Assembly: GCF_000009945.1 (NCBI RefSeq)
Contig: NC_007899.1
Location: 310,001 to 374,000 of the forward strand
DNA length: 64,000 nt
Direction of reading: 5' to 3'
DNA from: Chlamydia felis Fe/C-56
Lineage (GTDB): Bacteria; Chlamydiota; Chlamydiia; Chlamydiales; Chlamydiaceae
Position numbers and translations under genes: made by a program. Every line of letters begins with the position of its first letter. The stretch's first letter is position 1. The notes below the pieces were generated by a model. That model searched no databases and was not told the DNA's origin. It saw nothing but the letters and a program-made list of their open reading frames with translations. Shown in pieces: positions 1 to 9,640 of this stretch.

Positions 1-1
1 A

Positions 2-256
2 GTACATGAAGAAGCTAAACTACTCGAGCGTACACAACATTCTCTCTATAGCAAGGGAAGAGTTAATGAGGTAGGCATTGAGGTATTGCAGAAACGTTTG
101 CAATCGTATCAAAAAGATATTGATGCCATTATTCAGCTCTACCCTTTGCATAAAATTTCGCGCATTAGTGCTGAGCAGAAGCCGATGGAAGTCCTTCGAG
201 ATGTGCTATCTCGACTTGCTCATGTCTTTTCTCATCCTGGCAAACCTGTGAATTAG
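2..256 (+). CDS. C-terminal end of an unrecognised protein (5' truncated by window)
   Basis: An open frame enters from the left edge and ends at TAG 254-256, giving the last 84 residues. The piece is mostly helical and charged, starting VHEEAKLLERTQHS and ending in HPGKPVN. I recognise no domain. By memory of C. trachomatis gene order this would be the hypothetical gene before the ABC transporter gene and fumC. Its last 92 bases overlap the 3' end of the convergent fused ABC transporter frame. That is a long overlap for convergent genes, but both frames are open. The reading frame is well supported; the function is unknown. Confidence 0.6.
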   Translation, partial: VHEEAKLLERTQHSLYSKGRVNEVGIEVLQKRLQSYQKDIDAIIQLYPLHKISRISAEQKPMEVLRDVLSRLAHVFSHPGKPVN

Positions 257-1997
257 ATGGGTATATCTGAGCTAGAGAGAATTCAGAGGTTTTATCTGCA
301 AGGTTTGGATAGCGCTGTGCTATAGACTTTAGTAAAGTCTTTGTTAGATCTTCACTTAGTTGCTCTTGAGATTTAGCGAGTAGAGGAAGAGTTGCCTTCC
401 ATTGCAGGAGCTCATCTTTAACGATTTTCGGGGTATCGGCCGTGGCTTTAAGATATGTCTGAAAAGCCTTTTTGGGATGCTTTTTACAGAAGTCAATACT
501 TTGTTGAAGGGCGATTTGGAGGGCTTTAACGATTTCTGGAGATGTAGCTTTTGTATCTTTTTTCCCGCATAGGAGAAGCTGAGGGCCTGTGGGGAGCCCA
601 TAGGAGTCAGAAAGGAAGAATCCCACTGGCATTCCTAGTGTTTCTAACTTTACGCCTTCGATATTATAAAAAGCTCCGTATAGGAAATCGATTTTCTTCA
701 ATAACATCGGTGAGATCAAGTCAGAGCTTACATTTCTCACTTCTGAGGGCACAACACCATGTAGGCGTAGTGTTTCTAATAAACAGGATAGATTCTTGGA
801 GTTGTTTAAACAAAAACCCAGAACCTTATTGTTCAAGTCTTCTATTTTTGTGATGTTATCTTCTTTTCTATAGATAAATCCTTGTAGAGTGGATCCAATT
901 AAGGATCCTACGATTTGTACAGGGGCCCCTTGTAAAGAAGTTTTTACTACTCCAAGGGCGTGATAGAGGGTCAGATCTACTTTTTCGAACAAAACATGAG
1001 GAATCACAGCGCCCGTATCAGTGCTTTTTTGAATATGTAAATCTATACCCTGATTTCGGAAAAATCCTTTGGAAACTCCTACGTATAAAGGGATATGGTT
1101 AGGATTGGGGGTCCAATCTAAAAGCAATGTTATAGGAGTAAGATTACTCTGCGTCTCTTGCTTGGTTTTAAGTTTCCATATAGGCAGGATGAGCAAAGGA
1201 AGAAGTAGGAAAGCCAGTTTTTTACTAGGAAGTCTAAATTTTTTTTTCGTTTTTTTTATGCGAAATAGAGCAAATGTGAGTTTTTCGCTTAATAAAACAC
1301 CTTGAAATAGGATAAATGTCAGGGTTGTTAAAGCAAACAATCCTGCAAAGGTCATTTCCATATCATAGTTTCTTCGGCTTTCTAGAATAAGAATTCCTAG
1401 ACCGGATTGTGAAGCGACCCATTCTCCAGCTATAGCTGCAAATCCTGCAGACCCCATAGCAATTTTTAATCCCGAAAATATATGAGGAAGAGCGTGCGGA
1501 AGACGTAGCTTGATAAAGGTTTGTCTTTTTGTGGCTTGATGTAAAATAAATTGTTCGAGAAATTCTTCGGGAGTAGATGTAATCCCCTGATAAATAGTGA
1601 TGGTCAGAGGGAAAAAAACTGTGAGTGCTGTAGGAACGATGACAGCACTTAAGCCCCAGCCAAACCATAGAACGATTAAAGGAGCTAGGGTAAACATAGG
1701 GGTACATTGTACTAAGATGAAGAGAGGATTCAGGAGATCTTTCGCAGGCTTGTAGGCAAGCATAAGAATGACCAACCCTATCGATAACAATAACGCTAAA
1801 AAGAATCCCCCTAAAATACCTCGAAGAGTATGCCAGGAATAAGAAAGAATAAGATCAAATGAGTCGGAGAAGTGGGAGGCTATTTTTGAGGGAGGTGGGC
1901 ACAGGAAAGAAAAAGATGCATTGTTTTTAGCAAAAAGCTCCCATGACAAAAGGAAAAATGAAATTGTTAGAAAATAACACGCGAATTTTTTTTTCAT
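165..1997 (-). CDS. Fused ABC transporter: permease plus NMT1/THI5-like substrate-binding domain
   Basis: This protein of about 610 residues joins two normally separate ABC importer parts. The first 265 or so residues form a permease with several membrane helices and an EAA-type loop (KLRLPHALPHIFSGLKIA). After another membrane helix, the C-terminal part is a periplasmic binding domain of the NMT1/THI5 type that opens LLLDWTPNPNHIPLYVG, a signature of thiamine-pyrimidine (ThiY-like) binders. The tethered binding domain should lie outside the inner membrane. The substrate may be a thiamine precursor or a related compound, which is inference. No ATPase gene is seen next to it. I chose ATG 1997 (MKKKFACYF, hydrophobic N terminus); an upstream frame opening at 2033 lacks a ribosome site. 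It is divergent from fumC. Its 3' end overlaps the convergent upstream gene by 92 bases. Confidence 0.8.
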   Translation of the reverse strand: MKKKFACYFLTISFFLLSWELFAKNNASFSFLCPPPSKIASHFSDSFDLILSYSWHTLRGILGGFFLALLLSIGLVILMLAYKPAKDLLNPLFILVQCTPMFTLAPLIVLWFGWGLSAVIVPTALTVFFPLTITIYQGITSTPEEFLEQFILHQATKRQTFIKLRLPHALPHIFSGLKIAMGSAGFAAIAGEWVASQSGLGILILESRRNYDMEMTFAGLFALTTLTFILFQGVLLSEKLTFALFRIKKTKKKFRLPSKKLAFLLLPLLILPIWKLKTKQETQSNLTPITLLLDWTPNPNHIPLYVGVSKGFFRNQGIDLHIQKSTDTGAVIPHVLFEKVDLTLYHALGVVKTSLQGAPVQIVGSLIGSTLQGFIYRKEDNITKIEDLNNKVLGFCLNNSKNLSCLLETLRLHGVVPSEVRNVSSDLISPMLLKKIDFLYGAFYNIEGVKLETLGMPVGFFLSDSYGLPTGPQLLLCGKKDTKATSPEIVKALQIALQQSIDFCKKHPKKAFQTYLKATADTPKIVKDELLQWKATLPLLAKSQEQLSEDLTKTLLKSIAQRYPNLADKTSEFSLAQIYPSNSQVCQDEKRHEQVEIAHLEGLPSASAQH

Positions 1998-2049
1998 TTT
2001 GTAACTGTGGTAGTAGAAACAATAAAAAATCATAAGGGAAATAGAATAT

Positions 2050-3432
2050 ATGCGGCAAGAAAATGATAGTTTGGGAGTTATAGAAGTCCCTGAAGATAAG
2101 TTGTATGGTGCGCAAACCGCGCGTTCTCAAAAGTATTTTTCTTGGGCTCCTGAGGTTATGCCTCGAGAAGTTATCCAAGCTTTAGTATGGATTAAAAAAT
2201 GTTCTGCTAAGGCCAATCGTGATCTAGGATTCTTAGATTCAAAATATTGTGATATGATTGTCTCTGCTGCTGACGAGATTTTAGAAGGTAATTTTGATGA
2301 ACATTTTCCTTTAAGGGTGTGGCAAACGGGAAGCGGGACGCAATCTAATATGAATGTGAATGAAGTGATCGCGAATCTAGCCATTCAACGTCACGGAGGA
2401 GTCGTTGGCAGTAAAACACCGATACATCCTAATGATCATGTGAATAAATCTCAGTCTTCTAATGATGTGTTTCCAACAGCTATGCATATGGCGGCTGTGA
2501 TTAGCATTAAGAAGAAATTGATTCCTTCTATGGATCATTTACAACGGGCTTTGGATGCTAAGGTTGCTGAATTTCGAGACTGCGTTAAGATAGGAAGAAC
2601 CCATTTAATGGATGCTGTTCCTATGACATTAGGTCAGGAATTTTCTGGTTACAGTAGTCAGATTCGTCAGTGTTTAGAAAGAGTCGCCTTTTCTCTTACA
2701 CATATGTATGAGTTAGCTATAGGGGGAACCGCTGTAGGTACAGGATTAAATGTTCCTGATGGATTTATAGATAAAGTGATTCACTATTTGCGTCAGGAAG
2801 TAGGAGAGCCTTTTATTGCAGCGTCGAATTATTTTTCAGCACTGTCTAATCACGATACCCTAGTGAATGCGCACGGAACTCTGGCTACTTTAGCTTGTGC
2901 TTTAACAAAGATGGCTACGGATTTAAGTTTTTTGGGATCTGGTCCTCGCTGTGGTTTAGGGGAGTTATTATTTCCTGAGAATGAACCTGGATCGTCGATA
3001 ATGCCAGGGAAGATAAACCCTACGCAATGCGAAGCTTTGCAAATGGTTTGTGCTCAGGTTATCGGAAATAACCAGGCGGTAGTTATTGGTGGGAGTCGAG
3101 GAAACTTCGAACTCAATGTTATGAAACCTGTAATAATATATAATTTTTTACAGTCAGTGGATATCCTTTCAGGAGGAATGCGAGCTTTTGCTGATTACTT
3201 TGTATCGGGTTTACGTGTGAATAAGCTTCGTCTTAAAGAATACTTAGACAATTCTTTAATGCTCGTTACAGCTTTAACCCCTGTCTTAGGATACGATAAG
3301 TGTTCTAAAATGGCGTTAAAAGCTTTTCACGATAATATAAGCTTAAAAGAAGCTTGTATACAGATGGGGTACCTATCTGAAGAAGAGTTTGACCGACTTG
3401 TTGTCCCAGAATCTATGGTAGGAAAACATTAG
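2050..3432 (+). CDS. fumC: Class II fumarate hydratase
   Basis: Fumarase converts fumarate and malate in the TCA cycle. The 460-residue length is normal for the iron-independent class II enzyme. Visible motifs include TGSGTQSNMNVNEV near residue 95, the SSNDVFPTAMH region, GRTHLMDAVP with its conserved histidine, and the family signature GSSIMPGKINPTQCE near residue 315. It starts at ATG 2050, 52 bases from the divergent ABC transporter start. Its stop overlaps the stop of the convergent SulP transporter by four bases. Together with mdh at 19140 it serves the partial TCA cycle of chlamydiae. Confidence 0.96.
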   Translation: MRQENDSLGVIEVPEDKLYGAQTARSQKYFSWAPEVMPREVIQALVWIKKCSAKANRDLGFLDSKYCDMIVSAADEILEGNFDEHFPLRVWQTGSGTQSNMNVNEVIANLAIQRHGGVVGSKTPIHPNDHVNKSQSSNDVFPTAMHMAAVISIKKKLIPSMDHLQRALDAKVAEFRDCVKIGRTHLMDAVPMTLGQEFSGYSSQIRQCLERVAFSLTHMYELAIGGTAVGTGLNVPDGFIDKVIHYLRQEVGEPFIAASNYFSALSNHDTLVNAHGTLATLACALTKMATDLSFLGSGPRCGLGELLFPENEPGSSIMPGKINPTQCEALQMVCAQVIGNNQAVVIGGSRGNFELNVMKPVIIYNFLQSVDILSGGMRAFADYFVSGLRVNKLRLKEYLDNSLMLVTALTPVLGYDKCSKMALKAFHDNISLKEACIQMGYLSEEEFDRLVVPESMVGKH

Positions 3433-5129
3433 TGAGACGATTTGCTCTCTAGATTAATCAGTGCTTGAGCAAATAAGAGAGCACTCTTCGTAGTTGAAAA
3501 GATATGATCAACACCGATAAGTTCATCTAAATGATAGCGTTTAAGATCGCTTAGCGGTGTTTTTTTAACTCCGGCTAGAAGTAAAAGAGTTCCCTGACGA
3601 TCACATTCGAGGAAGAATTCTTCCAGAGCGTGCATGGCTGATGCATCAATCGTAGGAACACGACTCATACATAATATGAAGATCTTTGGTGGTTTCTCTA
3701 TCTCATTTAGAAGATTTTTCAATCTATCAGCAATTCCAAAGAAGAAAGGACCATTGATTTCATAAATTTCTGTATGAGCAGGAACTTCAGACTTTGAAAA
3801 GAGATCGTCATCTTTTGCTTGTTTAGTCTCGTCAAAATATTTTGCAGTAGATATCACGTCAGAGAGGTCGCTCATTTGTTTCATAAATAGAAATGCAGCC
3901 AACATCATTCCTACTTGTACTGCGGAGGTGATGGTTGTCATCACGGTAAGAATAAAGACGGTAAGAAGAACAACAACATCTTTCTTTGGAGCTGTGAATA
4001 AGTGAATAAAGTGGTGAATTTCGCTCATGTTCCAAGCCATAAGGATCAGAACAGCTGCTAAACAGGTAAGAGGAATTTTTATTGTTAGCGGAGCTAAGGC
4101 TAAAAGAATAACACAAATAAATGCGGAGTGAATTATCCCAGCTATTGGGGTTGCTGCTCCAGACTTAATACTAGCTGCTGTTCTTGATAAAGAGCCTGTT
4201 ACGGGCATGCCGGCAAAAAAAGACGTCCCAATATTTGCAATGCCTTGAGCAACCAGCTGACAGTTAGATTGGTGTCTCCACCCAGTCATACCATCGGCAA
4301 CCACAGCTGACAGTAGGGTTTCTATTCCGGAAAGAACGGCGATAGTCAGAGCATCTGGCATGAGTTGTAAAATCTTTGTCAGACTAAGATTTGGAAATGA
4401 GGGGAGAGGAATCGATTGTGGCAGGGTTCCATAGCGACTGCCAATTGTCGGGATATCAATTCTTAATAACCATACCAGTGTTGAGGCTACTATAATCGCA
4501 ATCATTACTCCGGGATAACGTGGTTTGTAATTGCGAAAGTAAATCATGATCAGTAGAGTGAATAACCCTACGGCAAAAGCTTTACTGTCCCATGTCCATA
4601 AATAATCCCAATAAGCGATCCATTTAGCAATAAAGTCGGTAGGAATGCTATCTCCCATTTGAAGACCTAAAAAGTCTCTAATTTGAGAGGAGAAAATGAT
4701 AACGGCTAAACCCGTTGTTAGTCCTGTAACCACGGGGTAGGGCATATATTTAATGAAAGTTCCGAGACCAGTAAGCCCAAAGGCCACTAGGAATACTCCT
4801 CCCATTAGGGTGATTGTAAATAACCCTTCCACCCCGTATTTTGCGGAAATACAATAAAGTATAGAGATAAATGCGCTTGTTGGTCCTGATATAAGGACTC
4901 TGCTACCACCTAAAGCTGAGGCTAGGAAACCTCCAACAATAGACGCTAATAAACCTTGTATAGGAGATACGCCTACACCAATGGCGATGGCGATAGCGAA
5001 TGGAAACGCCAAGACTCCCACAGTTAGACCTGCTATGAAGTCTTTTTTAAATGTATTAAAAGTATAACCGTCCTTAATACAGGTATAGAGCTTAGGAACA
5101 AGATGTTTAAACGATAACGCGACTTTCAC
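3429..5129 (-). CDS. SulP-family anion transporter with STAS domain (YchM/DauA-like)
   Basis: A 566-residue inner-membrane protein. Residues from about 25 to 430 are a series of hydrophobic helices with the SulP pattern (GLTVGVLAFPFAIAIAIGVG near the N terminus, GMPVTGSLSRTAAS in the middle). The C-terminal 110 residues form a cytoplasmic STAS domain (FILCMSRVPTIDASAMHALE). SulP carriers transport sulfate, dicarboxylates or bicarbonate, and the substrate here cannot be read from sequence. The position beside fumC makes a dicarboxylate such as fumarate or succinate plausible, as for DauA; this is inference. The start is GTG 5129, supported by an AGGAG six bases upstream. Confidence 0.88.
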   Translation of the reverse strand: MKVALSFKHLVPKLYTCIKDGYTFNTFKKDFIAGLTVGVLAFPFAIAIAIGVGVSPIQGLLASIVGGFLASALGGSRVLISGPTSAFISILYCISAKYGVEGLFTITLMGGVFLVAFGLTGLGTFIKYMPYPVVTGLTTGLAVIIFSSQIRDFLGLQMGDSIPTDFIAKWIAYWDYLWTWDSKAFAVGLFTLLIMIYFRNYKPRYPGVMIAIIVASTLVWLLRIDIPTIGSRYGTLPQSIPLPSFPNLSLTKILQLMPDALTIAVLSGIETLLSAVVADGMTGWRHQSNCQLVAQGIANIGTSFFAGMPVTGSLSRTAASIKSGAATPIAGIIHSAFICVILLALAPLTIKIPLTCLAAVLILMAWNMSEIHHFIHLFTAPKKDVVVLLTVFILTVMTTITSAVQVGMMLAAFLFMKQMSDLSDVISTAKYFDETKQAKDDDLFSKSEVPAHTEIYEINGPFFFGIADRLKNLLNEIEKPPKIFILCMSRVPTIDASAMHALEEFFLECDRQGTLLLLAGVKKTPLSDLKRYHLDELIGVDHIFSTTKSALLFAQALINLESKSSH

Positions 5130-5406
5130 TAGACTCCTAACATGGATTCAGAACTAGAGAACTTTACCATTGTTCTGTTCTTCAGTATCTTTGTCAAATG
5201 GTTCGTTGTGTTTGCAAACGTTTTGTCTATTCAAATCTAAGCTTCAAGAATGTAGTATGGCTGTGTAAAACGGTATTAAATAACAAATTTTTGATTTTAG
5301 TGTATAAAAAAAGGATGTTTTCCCTAAAGATAGAAGGATTTTTCCTACTTTACCTAACCAGAAAATAGGAGTACACTAGTTCGTAGAATTATTGTTTGAG
5401 GTCATT

Positions 5407-6669
5407 ATGTTGAAATTCCAATTGTGCGCTCTGTTTTTATTTGGATACATCGCGATTGTTTTCGAGCATATTGTGCGAGTGAATAAATCTGCTGTAGCGC
5501 TTGCTATGGGAGGTTTGATGTGGCTAGTTTGTTTTTCTCATGTTCAACATGCTGATCATATGATTCTAGCCGAAGAAATTGCTGATATGGCTCAAGTCAT
5601 TTTTTTCTTGTTCTCAGCAATGGCCATTGTTGAACTTATAGATGCTCATAAAGGGTTTTCTCTTATAGTACGGTGTTGTCAGATACAGTCTAGGACTTTA
5701 CTACTTTGGGTGCTTATAGGACTTTCCTTTTTCTTGTCTGCAGCCCTAGATAACCTAACATCTATTATTATCATCATATCCATTTTGAAGCGTTTGGTTA
5801 AATCAAGAGAAGATCGTCTACTTTTAGGCGCTGTTTGTGTGATTAGTGTAAATGCTGGAGGAGCTTGGACGCCTTTAGGGGATGTTACAACGACCATGTT
5901 ATGGATTAATAATAAAGTAACTTCTTGGGGAATTATTCGTGCTTTATTTATTCCCAGTTTGGTGTGCGTTTTAATTGCTGGAATCTGTGCTCACTTCATG
6001 CTTAAAAAAAGAGCCTCAGGCGCGATTGCTAAGGAACTTGAGATAGAATGTTCTCCTAAAAAAAGCGGTTTAATCATTTGCATTGGTTTAGGTTCTTTAT
6101 TAATGGTCCCTGTGTGGAAAGCATGTTTAGGAGTTCCTCCCTTTATGGGGGCTTTATTAGGTCTTGGACTTGTCTGGTTAGCCAGTGACTGGGTTCATTC
6201 TCCTCATGGTGAGGATCGCTATCACTTACGTGTTCCTCATATTTTAACAAAGATCGATATATCCTCGATCACCTTCTTTATAGGCATTTTACTGGCTGTT
6301 AATGCTTTAACTTTTTCTAATGTTCTCTCTGAACTTTCCATGAGTATGGATAGAATATTTTCCAGAAACGTTGTGGCTATTTTTATTGGTCTTATTTCTA
6401 GCGTATTGGATAATGTTCCCCTTGTTGCAGCGACTATGGGCATGTATCAAGTCCCTACGGATGATACTTTGTGGAAATTAATTGCTTATGCTGCGGGCAC
6501 GGGAGGAAGTATTTTAATCATTGGGTCAGCTGCGGGAGTTGCCTTCATGGGTATCGAAAAGGTTGATTTCTTATGGTATTTTAAAAGGATTTCTTGGATT
6601 GCCTTGGCCAGCTATTTTGGGGGTCTTATTTCATATTTTATGCTCGAACGCATCGCCCTATTTTTTTGA
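5407..6669 (+). CDS. nhaD: NhaD-type Na+/H+ antiporter
   Basis: A 420-residue integral membrane protein of the ion transporter superfamily. Features include the intramembrane signature LDNLTSIIIIISIL near residue 110, GGAWTPLGDVTTTMLW near 155, and a second repeat-like DNVPLVAATMGMYQVP near 340. These match NhaD antiporters, which exchange sodium for protons. ATG 5407 is chosen because GAGG lies five bases upstream; an in-frame TTG at 5392 has no such site. The 277 bases before it separate it from the divergent SulP gene and should hold both promoters. Confidence 0.87.
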   Translation: MLKFQLCALFLFGYIAIVFEHIVRVNKSAVALAMGGLMWLVCFSHVQHADHMILAEEIADMAQVIFFLFSAMAIVELIDAHKGFSLIVRCCQIQSRTLLLWVLIGLSFFLSAALDNLTSIIIIISILKRLVKSREDRLLLGAVCVISVNAGGAWTPLGDVTTTMLWINNKVTSWGIIRALFIPSLVCVLIAGICAHFMLKKRASGAIAKELEIECSPKKSGLIICIGLGSLLMVPVWKACLGVPPFMGALLGLGLVWLASDWVHSPHGEDRYHLRVPHILTKIDISSITFFIGILLAVNALTFSNVLSELSMSMDRIFSRNVVAIFIGLISSVLDNVPLVAATMGMYQVPTDDTLWKLIAYAAGTGGSILIIGSAAGVAFMGIEKVDFLWYFKRISWIALASYFGGLISYFMLERIALFF

Positions 6670-6780
6670 GTTGGTTTTTTTGGTTAAAAAAATTTTTTAA
6701 AAACTTTGTTTTAATAAAATCTTTGTACCTCTATCATACCACCTCCTTGTAAACGTTCTCTATTTGGAAGAGAGGTAAAT

Positions 6781-8571
6781 ATGAAAGTAAAACGACTTAC
6801 AGCTCTGATTTGCTCCCTAATAATGGGTTTTCAAATTTCGGTTTCTGCTAAGACCTTAGTTCAAAAAAATGCATGTTCTGATTTAGATTTTTTGGAACAC
6901 TTGCTAGATGTTAAGTACGCTCCCAAAGAATGGAAGCGTAAACTGTTTCATTGGAACCTTAGGGATGCAACGGATCAAGCTCGTTTAAGATTGAACATAG
7001 AGGAAGATCCCACAACAAGGTATTGTCAGGGAGTTCTTGCTCAGTATATTTCTGATTTAAATGACTTTCATGCTGGGATTACCTTCTACGCTACTGAGAA
7101 CTCTCACTTACCCTATACTATCAAGTTAAGTAACACTCATAAGTGTTATGTTGTCGAGGTTCATACCTACAGTTCTGAGATTTCTGTGGGTGATGAAATT
7201 TTAGAGATGGACGGCATGCCAATCATGGAAATGATTGAAAGTGTACGCACCGGTAGGGGAACTCTGGCTGATTATGCCGCAGCTACACGAACTCTCTTTT
7301 CACGCTCTGCTGCTCTAGGTCATCAGATTCCTATAGGAATAGCTACATTAAAAATTCGTCGTCCCAGCGGTTTAACGCGTACTGTAAAAGTTAAGTGGCG
7401 TCATACTCCTGAACATATTCAGGATTTAGCTTTGATCGCTCCTTTAGTAAAGGAACCGGTAATAGATATGAAAGCTGGACGTGCCTTACCTTTATTATCT
7501 AGTAATTCTAATAAGTGTTTATTCTCTAACGAAATGGTCCCTTATTTCTGGAAAGAACTCCGGGAGCAATATAAGCGTGGTTTAAATAGTGATTACAATA
7601 TTGGAAGTAAAAAAGGTTTCTTACCGGATTTCGGAATGGTAACATGGAAAGCAAAAAGTGGCCCTTACCATGCTTATATATTCACATGTACGGATTCTCA
7701 TGGAAGATCTCATGATATTGGATTTGTAAGGATTTCTACATATTCTTGGACAGACATGGAAGATCTTAGTATTGAGAATATGGAGACCCCGTGGAATGAT
7801 TTTGATAAGATCATTAGTGTTCTTGAGGAAAAAACAGAAGCTTTGATTGTTGATCAGACAAATAACCCCGGTGGTAGCGTATTCTATCTTTATGCTTTAA
7901 TTTCTAGATTAACAGACAGGCCTTTACCTACACCTACACATAGAATGATTCTAACTCAAAATGAAGTTCAATCTGCAATAAAATGGTTAGAGCTTTTAGA
8001 AGGTGTTGAAACTGATGAGCAAGCAAGACAGGCTCTTGGAGAGGATATGGAAGGTTATCCTATTGATATGAGTGCTGTGGGATATTTGCAAACATTCTCT
8101 GAATCTGTTTTAAAATGCTGGTCAAATGGAGATATCAATCTCTCTACACCTATGCCTTTGTTAGGATTTGCTCATGTTCATCCACATCCAGAGTATCGTT
8201 ACACGCGTCCTGTCTGTATATTGATTAATGAAGAAGATTTCTCTTGTGGTGACTTATTCCCAGCAATTATGAAAGATAGTGGCCGAGCTCTCATTGTGGG
8301 AACTCCTACAGCAGGGGCTGGGGGATTTGTTTTCAACGTAGAATTTCCTAATAGAACAGGCATTAAAAGTTGTTCTTTAACAGGATCTTTAGCAGTGCGA
8401 CAAGACGGTTCTTACATAGAGAATCTAGGAGTTGCTCCTCACGTATCTCTAAGTTTTACTGATAGGGACGTGCAATCAGGAAAATATCCGGATTACATTA
8501 GTAATGTAAAATCTCTAGTTCTTGATCTTATTGATAAACAAGCGGATATGGATGCTTCTCGTACGGAATAG
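6781..8571 (+). CDS. cpa: CPAF, secreted chlamydial protease-like activity factor
   Basis: CPAF is a chlamydial serine protease that is exported and acts on host proteins late in infection. The 596-residue product starts with a Sec signal peptide (MKVKRLTALICSLIMGFQIS, likely cut after VSA near 23). The expected catalytic residues are present: His97 (NDFHAGITFY), Ser488 (FSCGDLFPA) and Glu547 (YIENLGV). Their relative spacing matches the C. trachomatis enzyme (105/499/558, from memory). The TNNPGGSVF motif and a TAGAGGFVF loop of the tail-specific protease fold are also visible. GAGAGG stands before ATG 6781. A strong terminator follows at 8636. The gene looks intact and active. Confidence 0.96.
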   Translation: MKVKRLTALICSLIMGFQISVSAKTLVQKNACSDLDFLEHLLDVKYAPKEWKRKLFHWNLRDATDQARLRLNIEEDPTTRYCQGVLAQYISDLNDFHAGITFYATENSHLPYTIKLSNTHKCYVVEVHTYSSEISVGDEILEMDGMPIMEMIESVRTGRGTLADYAAATRTLFSRSAALGHQIPIGIATLKIRRPSGLTRTVKVKWRHTPEHIQDLALIAPLVKEPVIDMKAGRALPLLSSNSNKCLFSNEMVPYFWKELREQYKRGLNSDYNIGSKKGFLPDFGMVTWKAKSGPYHAYIFTCTDSHGRSHDIGFVRISTYSWTDMEDLSIENMETPWNDFDKIISVLEEKTEALIVDQTNNPGGSVFYLYALISRLTDRPLPTPTHRMILTQNEVQSAIKWLELLEGVETDEQARQALGEDMEGYPIDMSAVGYLQTFSESVLKCWSNGDINLSTPMPLLGFAHVHPHPEYRYTRPVCILINEEDFSCGDLFPAIMKDSGRALIVGTPTAGAGGFVFNVEFPNRTGIKSCSLTGSLAVRQDGSYIENLGVAPHVSLSFTDRDVQSGKYPDYISNVKSLVLDLIDKQADMDASRTE

Positions 8572-8635
8572 AGTGGATATATAAGAACCCCCTAATAATA
8601 AATATAACAAGATAAAAGTCTTCTGTTATATTAAT

Positions 8636-8678
8636 AACCCTTAGAAAAAGTAAAAAATCTTTTTCTAAGGGTTTTTTT
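8636..8678 (+). terminator. Rho-independent terminator after cpa
   Basis: A 15-bp perfect stem pairs 8636-8650 with 8659-8673, with an eight-base A/T loop, followed by a run of seven T. It lies 65 bases after the CPAF stop and separates it from ispH. Confidence 0.9.
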
Positions 8679-8710
8679 AAGCATCACGCTCAATTCTGGA
8701 GGTGAGATGT

Positions 8711-9640
8711 ATGCGCAGGGTTATATTAAGTAATCCCAGAGGTTTTTGCGCCGGGGTAGTTCGCGCTATCCAAGTAGTAGAGGCTGCTTTAGAGAAGTGG
8801 GGAGCGCCCATTTATGTGAAACATGAAATTGTTCATAACCGTCATGTGGTAGATGATCTCAGAAGACGCGGGGCTATTTTTATCGAAAACCTGAGTGATA
8901 TTCCTTGTGGGGGAAAGGTTATCTATTCTGCACACGGCATTCCTCCTGAGGTTCGTGAAGAGGCAAAAAATCGAAATCTTTTTGATATTGATGCAACCTG
9001 TGTGTTGGTAACTAAAATTCATTCTGCGGTTAAGCTTTATGCAAGTAAGGGTTATCAAATTATTTTGATTGGAAAGAAAAAACATGTGGAAGTTATTGGG
9101 ATTTATGGAGAAGCTCCCGATAGTGTTACAGTAGTAGAGAAGGTAGAAGATGTTGAAAATCTACCCTTTGGTATTGATACACCTTTATTTTTTGTCACCC
9201 AAACTACATTGAGTCTGGATGATGTTGCAGAAATTACCCAAGCCTTAAAGGTTCGTTATCCTAATGTTATTACGTTACCTAGTTCCTCTGTATGTTATGC
9301 TACGCAGAATCGTCAGGAGGCACTACGTTCGGTATTGCCTAGAGTGAATTTTGTTTATGTTGTTGGAGATGTTCAAAGTTCCAACTCTAACCGTTTACGC
9401 GAGGTCGCAGAAAGGAGAAATATACCCGCAAGGCTAGTGAATAGTCCGGATCATATTTCTGACGAGATTTTAAATTATTCTGGTGATATTGCAATAACAG
9501 CAGGAGCATCTACTCCCGAGAATATAGTTCAACTTTGTATTTCTAGGTTGAAAGAATTAATTCCCGATTTACAAGTTGAAGAAGATATATTTGCTATAGA
9601 AGATGTCGTATTCCAACCGCCTAAAGAGCTTCGCAACTAA
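8711..9640 (+). CDS. ispH: 4-hydroxy-3-methylbut-2-enyl diphosphate reductase
   Basis: IspH (LytB) carries out the last step of the MEP isoprenoid pathway, making IPP and DMAPP with an iron-sulfur cluster. The 309-residue length fits the family. The three cluster cysteines lie in NPRGFCAGV (Cys13), DATCVLVTKIH and SSVCYATQNRQEA. The HEIVHN and SAHGIPPEV stretches carry conserved histidines, and ITAGASTPENIV closes the active site. ATG 8711 is chosen because GGAGG lies at 8698-8702; the in-frame GTG at 8702 would sit inside that site. The last 38 bases overlap the next gene. Confidence 0.96.
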   Translation: MRRVILSNPRGFCAGVVRAIQVVEAALEKWGAPIYVKHEIVHNRHVVDDLRRRGAIFIENLSDIPCGGKVIYSAHGIPPEVREEAKNRNLFDIDATCVLVTKIHSAVKLYASKGYQIILIGKKKHVEVIGIYGEAPDSVTVVEKVEDVENLPFGIDTPLFFVTQTTLSLDDVAEITQALKVRYPNVITLPSSSVCYATQNRQEALRSVLPRVNFVYVVGDVQSSNSNRLREVAERRNIPARLVNSPDHISDEILNYSGDIAITAGASTPENIVQLCISRLKELIPDLQVEEDIFAIEDVVFQPPKELRN

